Positions 7,934 to 19,929 of a stretch of 64,000 nt of DNA are shown piece after piece. Both the position numbers and the translations under genes were made by a program. The DNA is from Streptomyces spinoverrucosus (lineage in GTDB: Bacteria > Actinomycetota > Actinomycetes > Streptomycetales > Streptomycetaceae), in contig NZ_BJND01000053.1 of assembly GCF_006539505.1 (NCBI RefSeq), forward strand, positions 1 through 64,000, in the 5' to 3' direction. The notes below the pieces were generated by a model. It saw nothing but the letters and a program-made list of their open reading frames with translations, was not told the DNA's origin and did not search any database. Position 1 is the stretch's first letter. Every line of letters begins with the position of its first letter.

Positions 7934-7957
7934 GCGCCAAGGGTCCCAGACCGAACC

Positions 7958-7993
7958 TGAAGCGATCTTCAGGTGGCTTCAGCCTGGCTTCAG
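7958..7993. promoter_or_regulatory. Tandem CTTCAG boxes, candidate response-regulator site
   Basis: Three direct CTTCAG repeats start at 7967, 7977 and 7988 (10- and 11-bp steps), with a fourth box in inverse orientation (CTGAAG) at 7958. One box per DNA turn is how OmpR/PhoB-type regulators bind. The site is 24 bp from the regulator gene start and 57 bp from the PepSY gene start. Confidence 0.7.
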
Positions 7994-8050
7994 GCGGCGG
8001 ACGGCAGCGTGGTGGACGTCGAAACGACAAGCCCAATTCGGGGAGGAACC

Positions 8051-8554
8051 ATGAAGCGCAACATCGTCATCGCCGCCGTGGTCGCGACCGCCGTGATCGG
8101 CGGTGGTACGACGCTGGCGTTCGCGGGGGGTGGCGGCGAATCGTCGGGTACGTCGTCGGCGTCGTCGGCCGCCGACGCGGTGAACGCCGACGACCGGGAC
8201 GACGACGGCGCCGACGACCGGGGCGACGACGGTTCCGAGGTGCGCGGCGCGAAGGTGACGGCCGCGGAGGCGATCGAGGCGGCGCTGAAGGCGCGGCCCG
8301 GGACCGTGGTGTCGGTGGACCTGGACGGGGACGACGACGGCGACGACCGGCGGGGCTGGGAGGTCGAGGTGCTCGGCCAGGGCACCACCTCGTACACGGT
8401 GCACGTGGACCCGTCGTCGGGGAAGGTGCTCGGGACGGAGACCGACCGGGACGATGACGACGGCCGCGACGACGACGGTCGGGGCAAGCAGCAGGTTCCG
8501 GACGACGACAATGGCACCGGCGACGACCAGGGTGACGACCGCGGGGACGACTGA
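8051..8554 (+). CDS. Secreted, Asp-rich PepSY-domain protein
   Basis: A 167-aa protein with a signal peptide (MKRN then a hydrophobic stretch to AFA, about residue 25) and one PepSY domain (about 72-130: KVTAAEAIEAALKARPG ... WEVEVLGQGTTSYTVHVDPSSGKVLG). The rest is very acidic, with runs of Asp/Gly/Arg before (about 47-68) and after (about 135-167) the domain. The start has a GGGAGG ribosome site. It is divergent from the two-component genes and shares their CTTCAG boxes, so it is likely a target and perhaps a modulator of the kinase. PepSY domains are usually thought to be inhibitory or binding modules. Extracellular or cell-surface (inference). Confidence 0.85.
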   Translation: MKRNIVIAAVVATAVIGGGTTLAFAGGGGESSGTSSASSAADAVNADDRDDDGADDRGDDGSEVRGAKVTAAEAIEAALKARPGTVVSVDLDGDDDGDDRRGWEVEVLGQGTTSYTVHVDPSSGKVLGTETDRDDDDGRDDDGRGKQQVPDDDNGTGDDQGDDRGDD

Positions 8555-8566
8555 CCGTTCCTAGGA

Positions 8567-8648
8567 GCGGGGCTCCTGGGGGCTGCCGCCCCCCAGACCC
8601 CCGCTTCGGCCCTGAACGGGCCTCGTCCTCAAACGCCGGACGGGCTGG
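8567..8648. repeat. Dispersed Streptomyces intergenic repeat
   Basis: Contains a GGGGGCTGCCGCCCCCC palindromic core followed by a GAACGGGCCTCGTCCTC ... GCCGGACGGGCTGG stretch that I recognise from many Streptomyces intergenic regions. It fills the 115-bp gap between the convergent PepSY and meaB genes, where its hairpin may act as a terminator for both. Confidence 0.65.
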
Positions 8649-8669
8649 GATGCCTGGACCGGCACCCAG

Positions 8670-9629
8670 TCATGCCCCGTCCGTCACGCCCGCCACCAGC
8701 TCATCGGCCGCCCGATAAGGATCCAGCTCCCCGGCGACTATCCGCTCCGCCAGTGCGCTCAGGCGGCGGTCGCCGTGGAGGTCGGCGATGCGTTCCCGCA
8801 GGGTCGTCACCGCGATGGTCTCGACCTCGCGGGAGGCCCGGGCCAGGCGGCGTTCCGTCAGGACGCCCCGTTCCTCCATCCAGGCGCGGTGCTTCTCCAG
8901 CGCCTCCAGGACCTCGTCGATGCCCTCACCGCGGGACGCGACCGTCTTGACGATCGGTGGGCGCCAGTCGCCGGGGGTGCGGGATTCGCCGAGGCCGAGC
9001 ATGTGGTTCAGTTCGCGGGCCGTGGCGTCGGCGCCGTCGCGGTCGGCCTTGTTGACGACGTAGACGTCGCCGATCTCCAGGATTCCGGCCTTGGCCGCCT
9101 GGATGCCGTCGCCCATGCCGGGGGCCAGCAGGACCACCGAGGTGTCGGCCTGGGAGGCGATTTCCACCTCCGACTGGCCGACGCCGACCGTCTCCACCAG
9201 GATCACGTCGCAGCCCGCCGCGTCCAGGACGCGGATCGCCTGCGGGGCGGCCCAGGCGAGGCCGCCGAGGTGGCCCCGGGTGGCCATGGAGCGGATGTAG
9301 ACGCCGGGGTCGGAGGCGTGCTCCGACATGCGGACCCGGTCGCCCAGCAGGGCTCCGCCGGAGAAGGGGGACGACGGGTCGACCGCCAGGACGCCGACCC
9401 GTTTGCCCTGCTTGCGGTACGCCGTCACCAGCGCCGACGTCGACGTGGACTTGCCGACGCCCGGAGAGCCCGTCAACCCCACGACGTACGCCCCGCCCGT
9501 CAAGGGCGCGAGCGTCCGCATGACCTCCCTGAGCTGCGGGGACGCCCCCTCGACCAGGGAGATCAGCCGGGCCACGGCACGCGGCCGGCCCTCCCTCGCC
9601 TGGGCCACCAGTGTGGAGACGTCCTGCAT
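8670..9629 (-). CDS. meaB: Methylmalonyl-CoA mutase-associated GTPase MeaB
   Basis: A 319-aa G3E-family GTPase chaperone that protects and reloads B12-dependent methylmalonyl-CoA mutase. Walker A is seen in GSPGVGKSTSTSAL (about 53-66), followed by VLAVDPSSPFSGGALLGDR and ETVGVGQSE, and a guanine-specificity NKAD motif. I take the ATG at 9629 because GGAG lies 5 bases upstream; a GTG one codon earlier is too close to it. Forms an operon behind the thiolase gene (43-bp gap). The mutase itself is not in the window, but the epimerase gene is 1.4 kb away. Confidence 0.95.
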   Translation of the reverse strand: MQDVSTLVAQAREGRPRAVARLISLVEGASPQLREVMRTLAPLTGGAYVVGLTGSPGVGKSTSTSALVTAYRKQGKRVGVLAVDPSSPFSGGALLGDRVRMSEHASDPGVYIRSMATRGHLGGLAWAAPQAIRVLDAAGCDVILVETVGVGQSEVEIASQADTSVVLLAPGMGDGIQAAKAGILEIGDVYVVNKADRDGADATARELNHMLGLGESRTPGDWRPPIVKTVASRGEGIDEVLEALEKHRAWMEERGVLTERRLARASREVETIAVTTLRERIADLHGDRRLSALAERIVAGELDPYRAADELVAGVTDGA

Positions 9630-9672
9630 CACAGCTCCGTTCAGATCACCGACGTAACAGACCGACGCCTGC

Positions 9673-10878
9673 TCAGGACTTCGGTACCCGCACGATCAGG
9701 GCGTCACCCTGGCCGCCGCCACCGCACAGCGCCGCCGCGCCGACCCCGCCGCCGCGCCGCTTCAGCTCCAGCGCCAGGTGGAGGACGAGACGGGCGCCGG
9801 ACATCCCGATCGGGTGACCCAGGGCGATGGCACCGCCGTTGACATTCACCTTTTCGGTGGACACCCCGAGGTCCTTCATTGACTGCACGGCCACGGCGGC
9901 GAAGGCCTCGTTGATCTCGATCAGGTCGAGGTCCGAGATCTCCAGGCCCTCCTTCTTCAGGGCGTGCCGGATGGCGTTGGACGGCTGGGACTGGAGGGAG
10001 TTGTCGGGGCCCGCGACATTGCCGTGCGCGCCGATCTCCGCGATCCACTCCAGGCCGAGCTCCTCGGCCTTGGCCTTGCTCATCACCACGACGGCAGCAG
10101 CGCCGTCCGAGATCTGCGAGGACGAGCCCGCGGTGATCGTGCCGTCCTTGCTGAACGCCGGGCGCAGCTTGGCCAGCGACTCGGCCGTGGTGTCGCCGCG
10201 GATGCCCTCGTCCTTGCTGAAGACGACCGGCTCGCCCTTGCGCTGCGGGATCTCCACCGGGGTGATCTCGGCCTCGAAGATGCCGTTCTTCTGCGCGGCG
10301 GCCGCACGCTGGTGGGACTGGGCGGCGATCTCGTCCTGCGGCTCGCGGGCGATGCCGAGGCGCGTGTTGTGCTTCTCCGTCGACTCGCCCATGGCGATGT
10401 TCTCGAAGGAGTCGGTCAGGCCGTCGTAGGCCATCGCGTCGAGCATCTGGACCGCGCCGTACTTGTAGCCCTCGCGGGACTTCGGCAGCAGGTGCGGGGC
10501 GTTCGTCATGGATTCCTGGCCGCCGGCCACGATCACGTCGAACTCGCCGGCACGGATCAGCTGGTCGGCGAGGGCGATGGCGTCGAGGCCGGAGAGGCAC
10601 ACCTTGTTGATGGTGAGCGCCGGGACACTCATCGGGATGCCGGCCTTGACCGCGGCCTGGCGAGCCGGGATCTGGCCCGCCCCGGCCTGGAGCACCTGGC
10701 CCATGATCACGTACTGCACCTGGTCGCCGCCGATCCCCGCACGGTCGAGGGCGGCCTTGATCGCGAAGCCGCCGAGGTCGGCTCCGGAGAAGGACTTCAG
10801 CGAGCCGAGCAGCCGTCCCATCGGGGTACGGGCACCCGCGACGATGACGGAGGTCGAGCCGTTCGTTGCAGAAGACAT
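9673..10878 (-). CDS. Acetyl-CoA C-acetyltransferase (thiolase II)
   Basis: A 401-aa biosynthetic-type thiolase: condenses two acetyl-CoA to acetoacetyl-CoA or the reverse. The nucleophilic Cys is C94 (NKVCLSGLDA); the C-terminal catalytic His and Cys lie in GGAIALGHPIGMSGAR and AALCGGGGQGDA. Length is typical of the tetramer-forming cytosolic enzymes. Followed by meaB on the same strand; divergent from the epimerase gene. Together with the 3-hydroxybutyryl-CoA dehydrogenase at 27.1 kb it could feed the ethylmalonyl-CoA/butyryl-CoA route (inference). Confidence 0.95.
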   Translation of the reverse strand: MSSATNGSTSVIVAGARTPMGRLLGSLKSFSGADLGGFAIKAALDRAGIGGDQVQYVIMGQVLQAGAGQIPARQAAVKAGIPMSVPALTINKVCLSGLDAIALADQLIRAGEFDVIVAGGQESMTNAPHLLPKSREGYKYGAVQMLDAMAYDGLTDSFENIAMGESTEKHNTRLGIAREPQDEIAAQSHQRAAAAQKNGIFEAEITPVEIPQRKGEPVVFSKDEGIRGDTTAESLAKLRPAFSKDGTITAGSSSQISDGAAAVVVMSKAKAEELGLEWIAEIGAHGNVAGPDNSLQSQPSNAIRHALKKEGLEISDLDLIEINEAFAAVAVQSMKDLGVSTEKVNVNGGAIALGHPIGMSGARLVLHLALELKRRGGGVGAAALCGGGGQGDALIVRVPKS

Positions 10879-11028
10879 GAGCTGCGATCCCCTATCCGGC
10901 CTGCACTGGCCGAGGAGTGAACGAGGGTTTACTTCGAATGTACTGACCGGTACTCCACCCCGTCATCGGGCTGTCGGTGTGATCGCGCGCACGTTGCGTA
11001 ACCACCTCCCAAGCGCTGCACTGAATCC

Positions 11029-11469
11029 ATGCTGACGCGAATCGACCACATCGGGATCGCCTGCCACGACCTCGACGCGACTGTCGAGTTCTACAAGGCC
11101 ACCTACGGCTTCGAGGTGTTCCACACCGAGGTCAACGAGGAGCAGGGCGTGCGCGAGGCCATGCTCAAGATCAACGATACGTCCGACGGCGGATCGTCGT
11201 ACCTGCAGCTGCTCGAACCCATTCGCGAGGACTCCACCGTCGCGAAGTGGCTCGCCAAGAACGGCGAGGGCGTCCACCACATCGCCTTCGGCACGGCGGA
11301 CGTCGACGGGGACGCGGCCGCGATCAGGGACAAGGGCGTGCGCGTGCTGTACGAGGAGCCCCGCCGCGGCTCCATGGGGTCACGGATCACCTTCCTGCAC
11401 CCCAAGGATTGTCATGGCGTACTGACAGAACTGGTCACTTCGGCGCCCGTTGAGTCACCTGAGCACTGA
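11029..11469 (+). CDS. mce: Methylmalonyl-CoA epimerase
   Basis: A 146-aa vicinal-oxygen-chelate enzyme that interconverts (R)- and (S)-methylmalonyl-CoA. Two VOC half-repeats are visible; metal ligands are expected in RIDHIGIAC (H7), YLQLLEP (the Glu), VHHIAF and the last Glu of HGVLTELV. Length is usual for the family. The enzyme links propionyl-CoA carboxylase to methylmalonyl-CoA mutase and supplies polyketide extender units in Streptomyces. Divergent from the thiolase-meaB operon over a 150-bp gap; scy follows on the same strand after 210 bp. Confidence 0.95.
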   Translation: MLTRIDHIGIACHDLDATVEFYKATYGFEVFHTEVNEEQGVREAMLKINDTSDGGSSYLQLLEPIREDSTVAKWLAKNGEGVHHIAFGTADVDGDAAAIRDKGVRVLYEEPRRGSMGSRITFLHPKDCHGVLTELVTSAPVESPEH

Positions 11470-11679
11470 TGCTCGTACATATGGGCCGGTAGGGTTGGGG
11501 GCGGTCGCCGCTCAGCCTAGGGCGATCGCATTCCGGGGTCCGGGTTTCGGGGGACGAGCGTCGGGGCAGCAGCCCATGCTCCGTCGTTGATCTGACACCA
11601 TTCCCCGGGGGCCCCGTTCGGCGGATGGACGGAGCTCGTTTGGAGAGACTTGCGACCAGGGGACGGATGGGACCGCGCA

Positions 11680-15528
<3,849 letters not shown>

Positions 15529-15723
15529 CGCCGAGGGTCGATTCGGGTGTCTTCTGGGGCCTTTGACCAAATCTTTGGCATGGTCCTTGGCAAGTGGTCC
15601 TGCGGTTAGCCACTCAAAAGAGGTGTCATTCTCCAGATCAAACACGCATCCGCTCGATGACACACCGCTTCGGCCCCTAGGATTCCACCTATCACCTCAC
15701 CGGTCTCATTCGACAGGAACCCC

Positions 15724-16659
15724 ATGAGCGACACTTCCCCCTACGGCTTCGAGCTTGTGCGGCGTGGGTACGACCGCGCTCAGGTGGACGAACGTATCTC
15801 CAAGCTCGTCTCCGACCGTGACAGCGCTCTCGCCCGCATCACCGCTCTGGAAAAGCGCATCGAGGAGCTCCACCTCGAAACGCAGAACGCCCAGGCCCAG
15901 GTCAGCGACGCCGAGCCGTCGTACGCCGGTCTTGGCGCACGCGTCGAGAAGATCCTGCGGCTCGCCGAGGAAGAGGCCAAGGACCTGCGCGACGAGGCCC
16001 GGCGCGCGGCCGAGCAGCACCGCGAACTCGCCGAGTCGGCGGCCCAGCAGGTGCGCAACGACGCCGAGGCGTTCGCGGCGGAGCGCAAGTCCAAGGCCGA
16101 GGACGAGGGCGTCCGGATCGTCGAGAAGGCCAAGAGTGACGCCTCCCAGCTGCGCGGCGAGGCGCAGAAGGACGCGCAGTCCAAGCGGGAGGAGGCGGAC
16201 GCGCTCTTCGAGGAGACCCGCGCCAAGGCCGCGCAGGCCGCCGCCGACTTCGAGACGAACCTCGCCAAGCGCCGCGAGCAGTCCGAGCGCGACCTGGCGT
16301 CCCGTCAGGCCAAGGCCGAAAAGCGCCTGGCCGAGATCGAGCACCGCGCCGAGCAGCTGCGCCTGGAGGCCGAGAAGCTGCGCACCGACGCCGAGCGCCG
16401 CGCCCGCCAGACGGTGGAGACGGCCCAGCGCCAGGCCGAGGACATCGTGGCCGACGCCAACGCCAAGGCCGACCGGATCCGTTCGGAATCCGAGCGCGAG
16501 CTGGCCGCCCTCACCAACCGCCGCGACTCCATCAACGCCCAGCTGACGAACGTGCGCGAGATGCTCGCCACGCTCACCGGCGCCGCGGTGGCCGCGGCCG
16601 GTACGCCGGCCGAGGACGAGCCGATCTCCCGCGGGGTGCCCGCGCAGCAGTCCCGGTAA
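15724..16659 (+). CDS. filP: FilP, intermediate-filament-like protein
   Basis: A 311-aa coiled-coil protein with a short DivIVA-like N-terminal segment (YGFELVRRGYDRAQVDERISKLV), followed by continuous heptad and non-heptad coil to about residue 285, and a short flexible tail. Known role: forms cytoskeletal filaments that stiffen hyphae and interact with DivIVA and Scy. The same 51-residue-type periodicity as in Scy is suggested by recurring EAEKLRTDAERRA-like blocks. It has its own 195-bp upstream region, so independent transcription from scy is possible. A strong terminator lies 31 bp after its stop. Confidence 0.95.
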   Translation: MSDTSPYGFELVRRGYDRAQVDERISKLVSDRDSALARITALEKRIEELHLETQNAQAQVSDAEPSYAGLGARVEKILRLAEEEAKDLRDEARRAAEQHRELAESAAQQVRNDAEAFAAERKSKAEDEGVRIVEKAKSDASQLRGEAQKDAQSKREEADALFEETRAKAAQAAADFETNLAKRREQSERDLASRQAKAEKRLAEIEHRAEQLRLEAEKLRTDAERRARQTVETAQRQAEDIVADANAKADRIRSESERELAALTNRRDSINAQLTNVREMLATLTGAAVAAAGTPAEDEPISRGVPAQQSR

Positions 16660-16690
16660 CCACCCGGCGTACAGCTGCTGAACACCTGCG

Positions 16691-16723
16691 AAGCCCTCTG
16701 CCACTCAGGTGGCAGAGGGCTTT
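16691..16723 (+). terminator. Intrinsic terminator after filP
   Basis: A perfect 14-bp stem (AAGCCCTCTGCCAC / GTGGCAGAGGGCTT) with a TCAG loop, running into TTTGTGCC. It lies between filP and the next gene start at 16745. Confidence 0.92.
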
Positions 16724-16744
16724 GTGCCGTTTTAGCGTTGCCGC

Positions 16745-17725
16745 ATGATCGAGCTGGCGGGGCTGACCAAGCGGTACGGCGAGAAGGTCGCGGTGAACCA
16801 CCTGACGTTCACCGTCAGACCGGGCGTCGTCACGGGCTTCCTCGGTCCCAACGGCGCCGGCAAGTCGACCACCATGCGCATGATCCTGGGCCTCGACCAC
16901 CCCACCGCCGGGGACGTCCGGATCGACGGCAAGCACTACGACCAGCTCAAGGACCCGATGAAGTACATCGGGGCCCTGCTGGAGGCGAAGGCCTGGCACG
17001 GTGGGCGCAGCGCCTTCAACCATCTGCTGTGCCTGGCCCAGGCCAACGGCATTCCCAAGCAGCGGGTGCACGAGGTCCTCGACACCGTGGGCCTCACGGC
17101 GGTGGCGAGGAAGAAGGCCAAGGGCTTCTCCCTCGGCATGGGTCAGCGGCTCGGCATCGCGGGCGCGCTGCTCGGCGATCCACGGATCCTGATGTTCGAC
17201 GAGCCGGTCAACGGCCTCGACCCCGAGGGCATCCACTGGATCCGCAACCTGATGAAGACGCTGGCCGCGCAGGGCCGTACGGTCTTCGTCTCGTCCCATC
17301 TGATGAGCGAGATGGCGCTCACGGCCGAGCACCTGGTCGTCATCGGCCAGGGCCGGCTGCTCGCGGACACCTCCATGGCGGACTTCATCGCGCAGAACTC
17401 GCGCAGCTCCGTGCGGATCCGAACCCCGCAGCGCGAGCGGCTGCTCGATGTGCTGCACGGGGCCGGGATCACGGTGGTGGAGGCCGGCAGCGGGGCGTTC
17501 GAGGTGGACGGGGGCAAGCCGGAGCGGATCGGGGAGCTGGCGGCGCAGCATCAGATCGTGCTGCACGAGCTGAGTACCCAGCAGGCCTCCCTGGAGGAGG
17601 CGTTCATGCGGCTGACGGCGGAGTCGGTGGAGTACCACGCGCACTCCGATCCTGCGGCCGAGCGGCAGCTGGGGGTGCCCCCGGACGAAGTCTGGGGGAG
17701 GGGCAACGGCTGGAGGAAGGGCTGA
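16745..17725 (+). CDS. ABC transporter ATP-binding protein (pair 1)
   Basis: A 326-aa DrrA/CcmA-type ATPase: Walker A GPNGAGKST (about 37-45), Q-loop region, signature SLGMGQRLGIA, Walker B ILMFDEPVNGLDPEG and the H-loop FVSSHLMSEM. It has the C-terminal extension common in ABC-2 exporters. The last residues (about 309-319, GVPPDEVWGRG) are encoded by a dispersed GC-rich repeat at 17671-17703. The permease gene starts 1 bp after the stop. Substrate unknown; these pairs typically export lipids or antibiotics. Confidence 0.93.
   Translation: MIELAGLTKRYGEKVAVNHLTFTVRPGVVTGFLGPNGAGKSTTMRMILGLDHPTAGDVRIDGKHYDQLKDPMKYIGALLEAKAWHGGRSAFNHLLCLAQANGIPKQRVHEVLDTVGLTAVARKKAKGFSLGMGQRLGIAGALLGDPRILMFDEPVNGLDPEGIHWIRNLMKTLAAQGRTVFVSSHLMSEMALTAEHLVVIGQGRLLADTSMADFIAQNSRSSVRIRTPQRERLLDVLHGAGITVVEAGSGAFEVDGGKPERIGELAAQHQIVLHELSTQQASLEEAFMRLTAESVEYHAHSDPAAERQLGVPPDEVWGRGNGWRKG
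17671..17703. repeat. Dispersed GC-rich repeat inside a coding region
   Basis: GGGGGTGCCCCC, then GGACGAAGTC, then TGGGGGAGGGG. I recognise this composite as a common short Streptomyces repeat that is usually intergenic. Here it encodes part of the C-terminal tail of the ABC ATPase. Confidence 0.6.
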
Positions 17726-17726
17726 C

Positions 17727-18497
17727 ATGGCGGCGACGCAGGTCATCCGGTCCGAGTGGACGAAGATCCGCTCCGTCGCGTCCACGCTGTGGACGCTGTC
17801 CCTCGCCGTGGTCGTCACCATCGCGCTGGGCATGCTGATCTCGGCGCTGTCGAAGAACGAGTTCGACAACCTGGACGAGGCCGGCCGGCTCTCCTTCGAC
17901 CCGACGTTCATCAGCTTCGCCGGCATGAGCCTCGGTCAGCTGGCGATGATCGTGTTCGGGGTGCTCGTCGTCTCGAACGAGTACAGCACCGGCATGATCC
18001 GCACCTCGCTGGCCGCCGTACCGCAGCGCGCCACGTTCCTGTTCAGCAAGATCGCCGTCGCCGCGCTGCTCGCCCTGGTCGTCGGCCTGGCCACCAGCTT
18101 CGCCGCCTTCTTCCTCGGGCAGGCCATGCTGGGCGACCTGAGGGCGGACCTCGGCGACCCGGGTGTGCTGCGCGCGGTGATCGGCGGCGGGCTCTACATG
18201 ACCCTGATCGCGATGTTCTCGATGGGCGTCGCCGCGATGCTGCGCTCGCCGATGCTGTCGCTGGGCATCCTGATGCCGTTCTTCTTCCTGATCTCCAACA
18301 TCCTCGGCAATGTCTCGGCGACGAAGAAAGTCGGCCAGTACCTGCCCGACCAGGCCGGCAGCAAGATCATGCAGGTGGTGACCCCGATCGACGACGACAC
18401 CCCCTACGGCCCCTGGGGCGGGCTGGGGATCATGGCACTGTGGGTGATCGCGGCGCTCGTCGGCGGTTACGTCACGCTCAAGCGGCGGGACGCCTAG
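17727..18497 (+). CDS. ABC-2 type permease (pair 1)
   Basis: A 256-aa membrane protein with about six hydrophobic helices. It has the ABC-2 pattern of an N-terminal SEWTKIRSVASTLWTL segment followed by the conserved EYSTGMIRTSL coupling-helix region (about residues 88-98). Starts 1 bp after its ATPase. Similar in layout and sequence to the permease at 19926, indicating an old duplication. Substrate unknown. Confidence 0.92.
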   Translation: MAATQVIRSEWTKIRSVASTLWTLSLAVVVTIALGMLISALSKNEFDNLDEAGRLSFDPTFISFAGMSLGQLAMIVFGVLVVSNEYSTGMIRTSLAAVPQRATFLFSKIAVAALLALVVGLATSFAAFFLGQAMLGDLRADLGDPGVLRAVIGGGLYMTLIAMFSMGVAAMLRSPMLSLGILMPFFFLISNILGNVSATKKVGQYLPDQAGSKIMQVVTPIDDDTPYGPWGGLGIMALWVIAALVGGYVTLKRRDA

Positions 18498-18621
18498 GAC
18501 AGGCCCCGGCCGTCTGCGTTTTTACCCGGTCTTGGAGGGAACCGTCAGCGCCTCGGTATCCTCCTAACCCTTACGGGGGGCGTGTGCCCCGCTGTCCTGA
18601 ACCTTTCGATGGGTGCGGAGC

Positions 18622-19929
18622 ATGATCGAGGCAGTCGGCCTGACCAAGCGCTACGGCGACAAGACCGCTGTGTACAACCTTTCCTTCCAGGTGCGGCCCG
18701 GGGCCGTCACCGGCTTCCTCGGGCCGAACGGCTCGGGAAAGTCGACGACGATGCGGATGATCCTCGGGCTGGACAATCCGACGGCGGGACGGGTGACCAT
18801 CGGCGGCTACCCCTACCGCAAACTGCCGAACGCGCCCCGCCAGGTCGGCGCCCTGCTGGACGCCAAGGCGGTGCACGGCGGCCGGGCCGCCCGCAACCAC
18901 CTGCTGTCCCTGGCCCAGCTGTCCGGCATCCCGGCCCGGCGGGTCGACGAGGTGCTCGGCGTGGTGGGCCTGCAGGACGTGGCCAAGCGGCGCTCCAAGG
19001 GCTTCTCCCTCGGTATGGGCCAGCGGCTCGGCATCGCCGCCGCGCTGCTCGGCGACCCGCAGGTGCTGCTGTTCGACGAGCCGGTCAACGGCCTCGACCC
19101 CGAGGGCATCCTCTGGGTGCGCAACCTGATGAAGGCGCTCGCGGCGGAGGGCCGTACCGTCTTCGTCTCCTCGCACCTGATGAGCGAGATGGCGCTGACC
19201 GCCGACCACCTGATCGTCATCGGGCGCGGGCAGCTGCTCGCCGACATGAGCGTCAAGGACTTCATCGCCGCGAACTCCGCCGGTTTCGCGCGCGTGCGCA
19301 CGCCCGACACCGAGCCGCAGCTGCGCGAGAAGCTGGCGTCCGCGCTCGCCGAGGCGGGCGGTCACGTACTGCCCGAGCAGGACGGCGCGCTGCGGGTGAC
19401 CGGGCTGCCGCTGCCGCGTATCAGCGACATCGCGCACGAAACGGACGTACGGCTGTGGGAGCTGTCCCCGCATCAGGCCTCGCTGGAGGAGGCCTACATG
19501 CGGATGACGCAGGCCGCCGTCGACTACCGCTCGACCGTCGACCAGAAGGCCGGGCTGCAGCAGCCGCTGCCGCCGGGCGCGCAGCCGCCGCTGCCGGTGC
19601 CGGGTCAGGGCCAGCCGGGCTGGTACGCCCCGCCGCCGCCCCAGCAGGGCGGGCAGCCGTTCGCGATGCCGCAGGGGCAGCCGGGGGCGGTGCCTCCGGG
19701 GCCGTACGGCGCTCCCTCCGCGCCCGGCGCGCCCGAGGCGGCCCAGGCCAATCCGTACGCCCAGCCGGGCCCGCAGACGGCCGCCCAGGCCGCCCCGCAG
19801 GCGCCCGCCGCCCAGCCCGCGCCCGCCGCCCCGGCCGCCGCCCCGCAGGCGCAGCCCCCGGCCGCCGCGCCCACTGCCCAGTCCCCCGCCTCCTCCCCCG
19901 ACGAGACCAAGCCCGAGGACGCCCGATGA
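18622..19929 (+). CDS. ABC transporter ATP-binding protein with long Pro/Ala/Gln tail (pair 2)
   Basis: A 435-aa paralogue of the ATPase at 16745: Walker A GPNGSGKST, signature SLGMGQRLGIA, Walker B LLFDEPVNGLDPEG. Unlike pair 1, it carries about 120 residues of Pro/Ala/Gln/Gly-rich low-complexity sequence at the C-terminus (from about residue 315). The ATG at 18622 aligns with the start of the pair-1 protein; a GTG at 18613 is an alternative, and neither has an ideal ribosome site. The stop overlaps the permease start (ATGA). The tail is probably disordered; its role is unknown. Confidence 0.92.
   Translation: MIEAVGLTKRYGDKTAVYNLSFQVRPGAVTGFLGPNGSGKSTTMRMILGLDNPTAGRVTIGGYPYRKLPNAPRQVGALLDAKAVHGGRAARNHLLSLAQLSGIPARRVDEVLGVVGLQDVAKRRSKGFSLGMGQRLGIAAALLGDPQVLLFDEPVNGLDPEGILWVRNLMKALAAEGRTVFVSSHLMSEMALTADHLIVIGRGQLLADMSVKDFIAANSAGFARVRTPDTEPQLREKLASALAEAGGHVLPEQDGALRVTGLPLPRISDIAHETDVRLWELSPHQASLEEAYMRMTQAAVDYRSTVDQKAGLQQPLPPGAQPPLPVPGQGQPGWYAPPPPQQGGQPFAMPQGQPGAVPPGPYGAPSAPGAPEAAQANPYAQPGPQTAAQAAPQAPAAQPAPAAPAAAPQAQPPAAAPTAQSPASSPDETKPEDAR

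Noticed and set aside
10940..10953. GTAC-TGACCG-GTAC motif upstream of the thiolase as a TetR-type operator
   Set aside because: Only the outer 4-bp arms are symmetric; the signal is weak and I cannot link it to a regulator.
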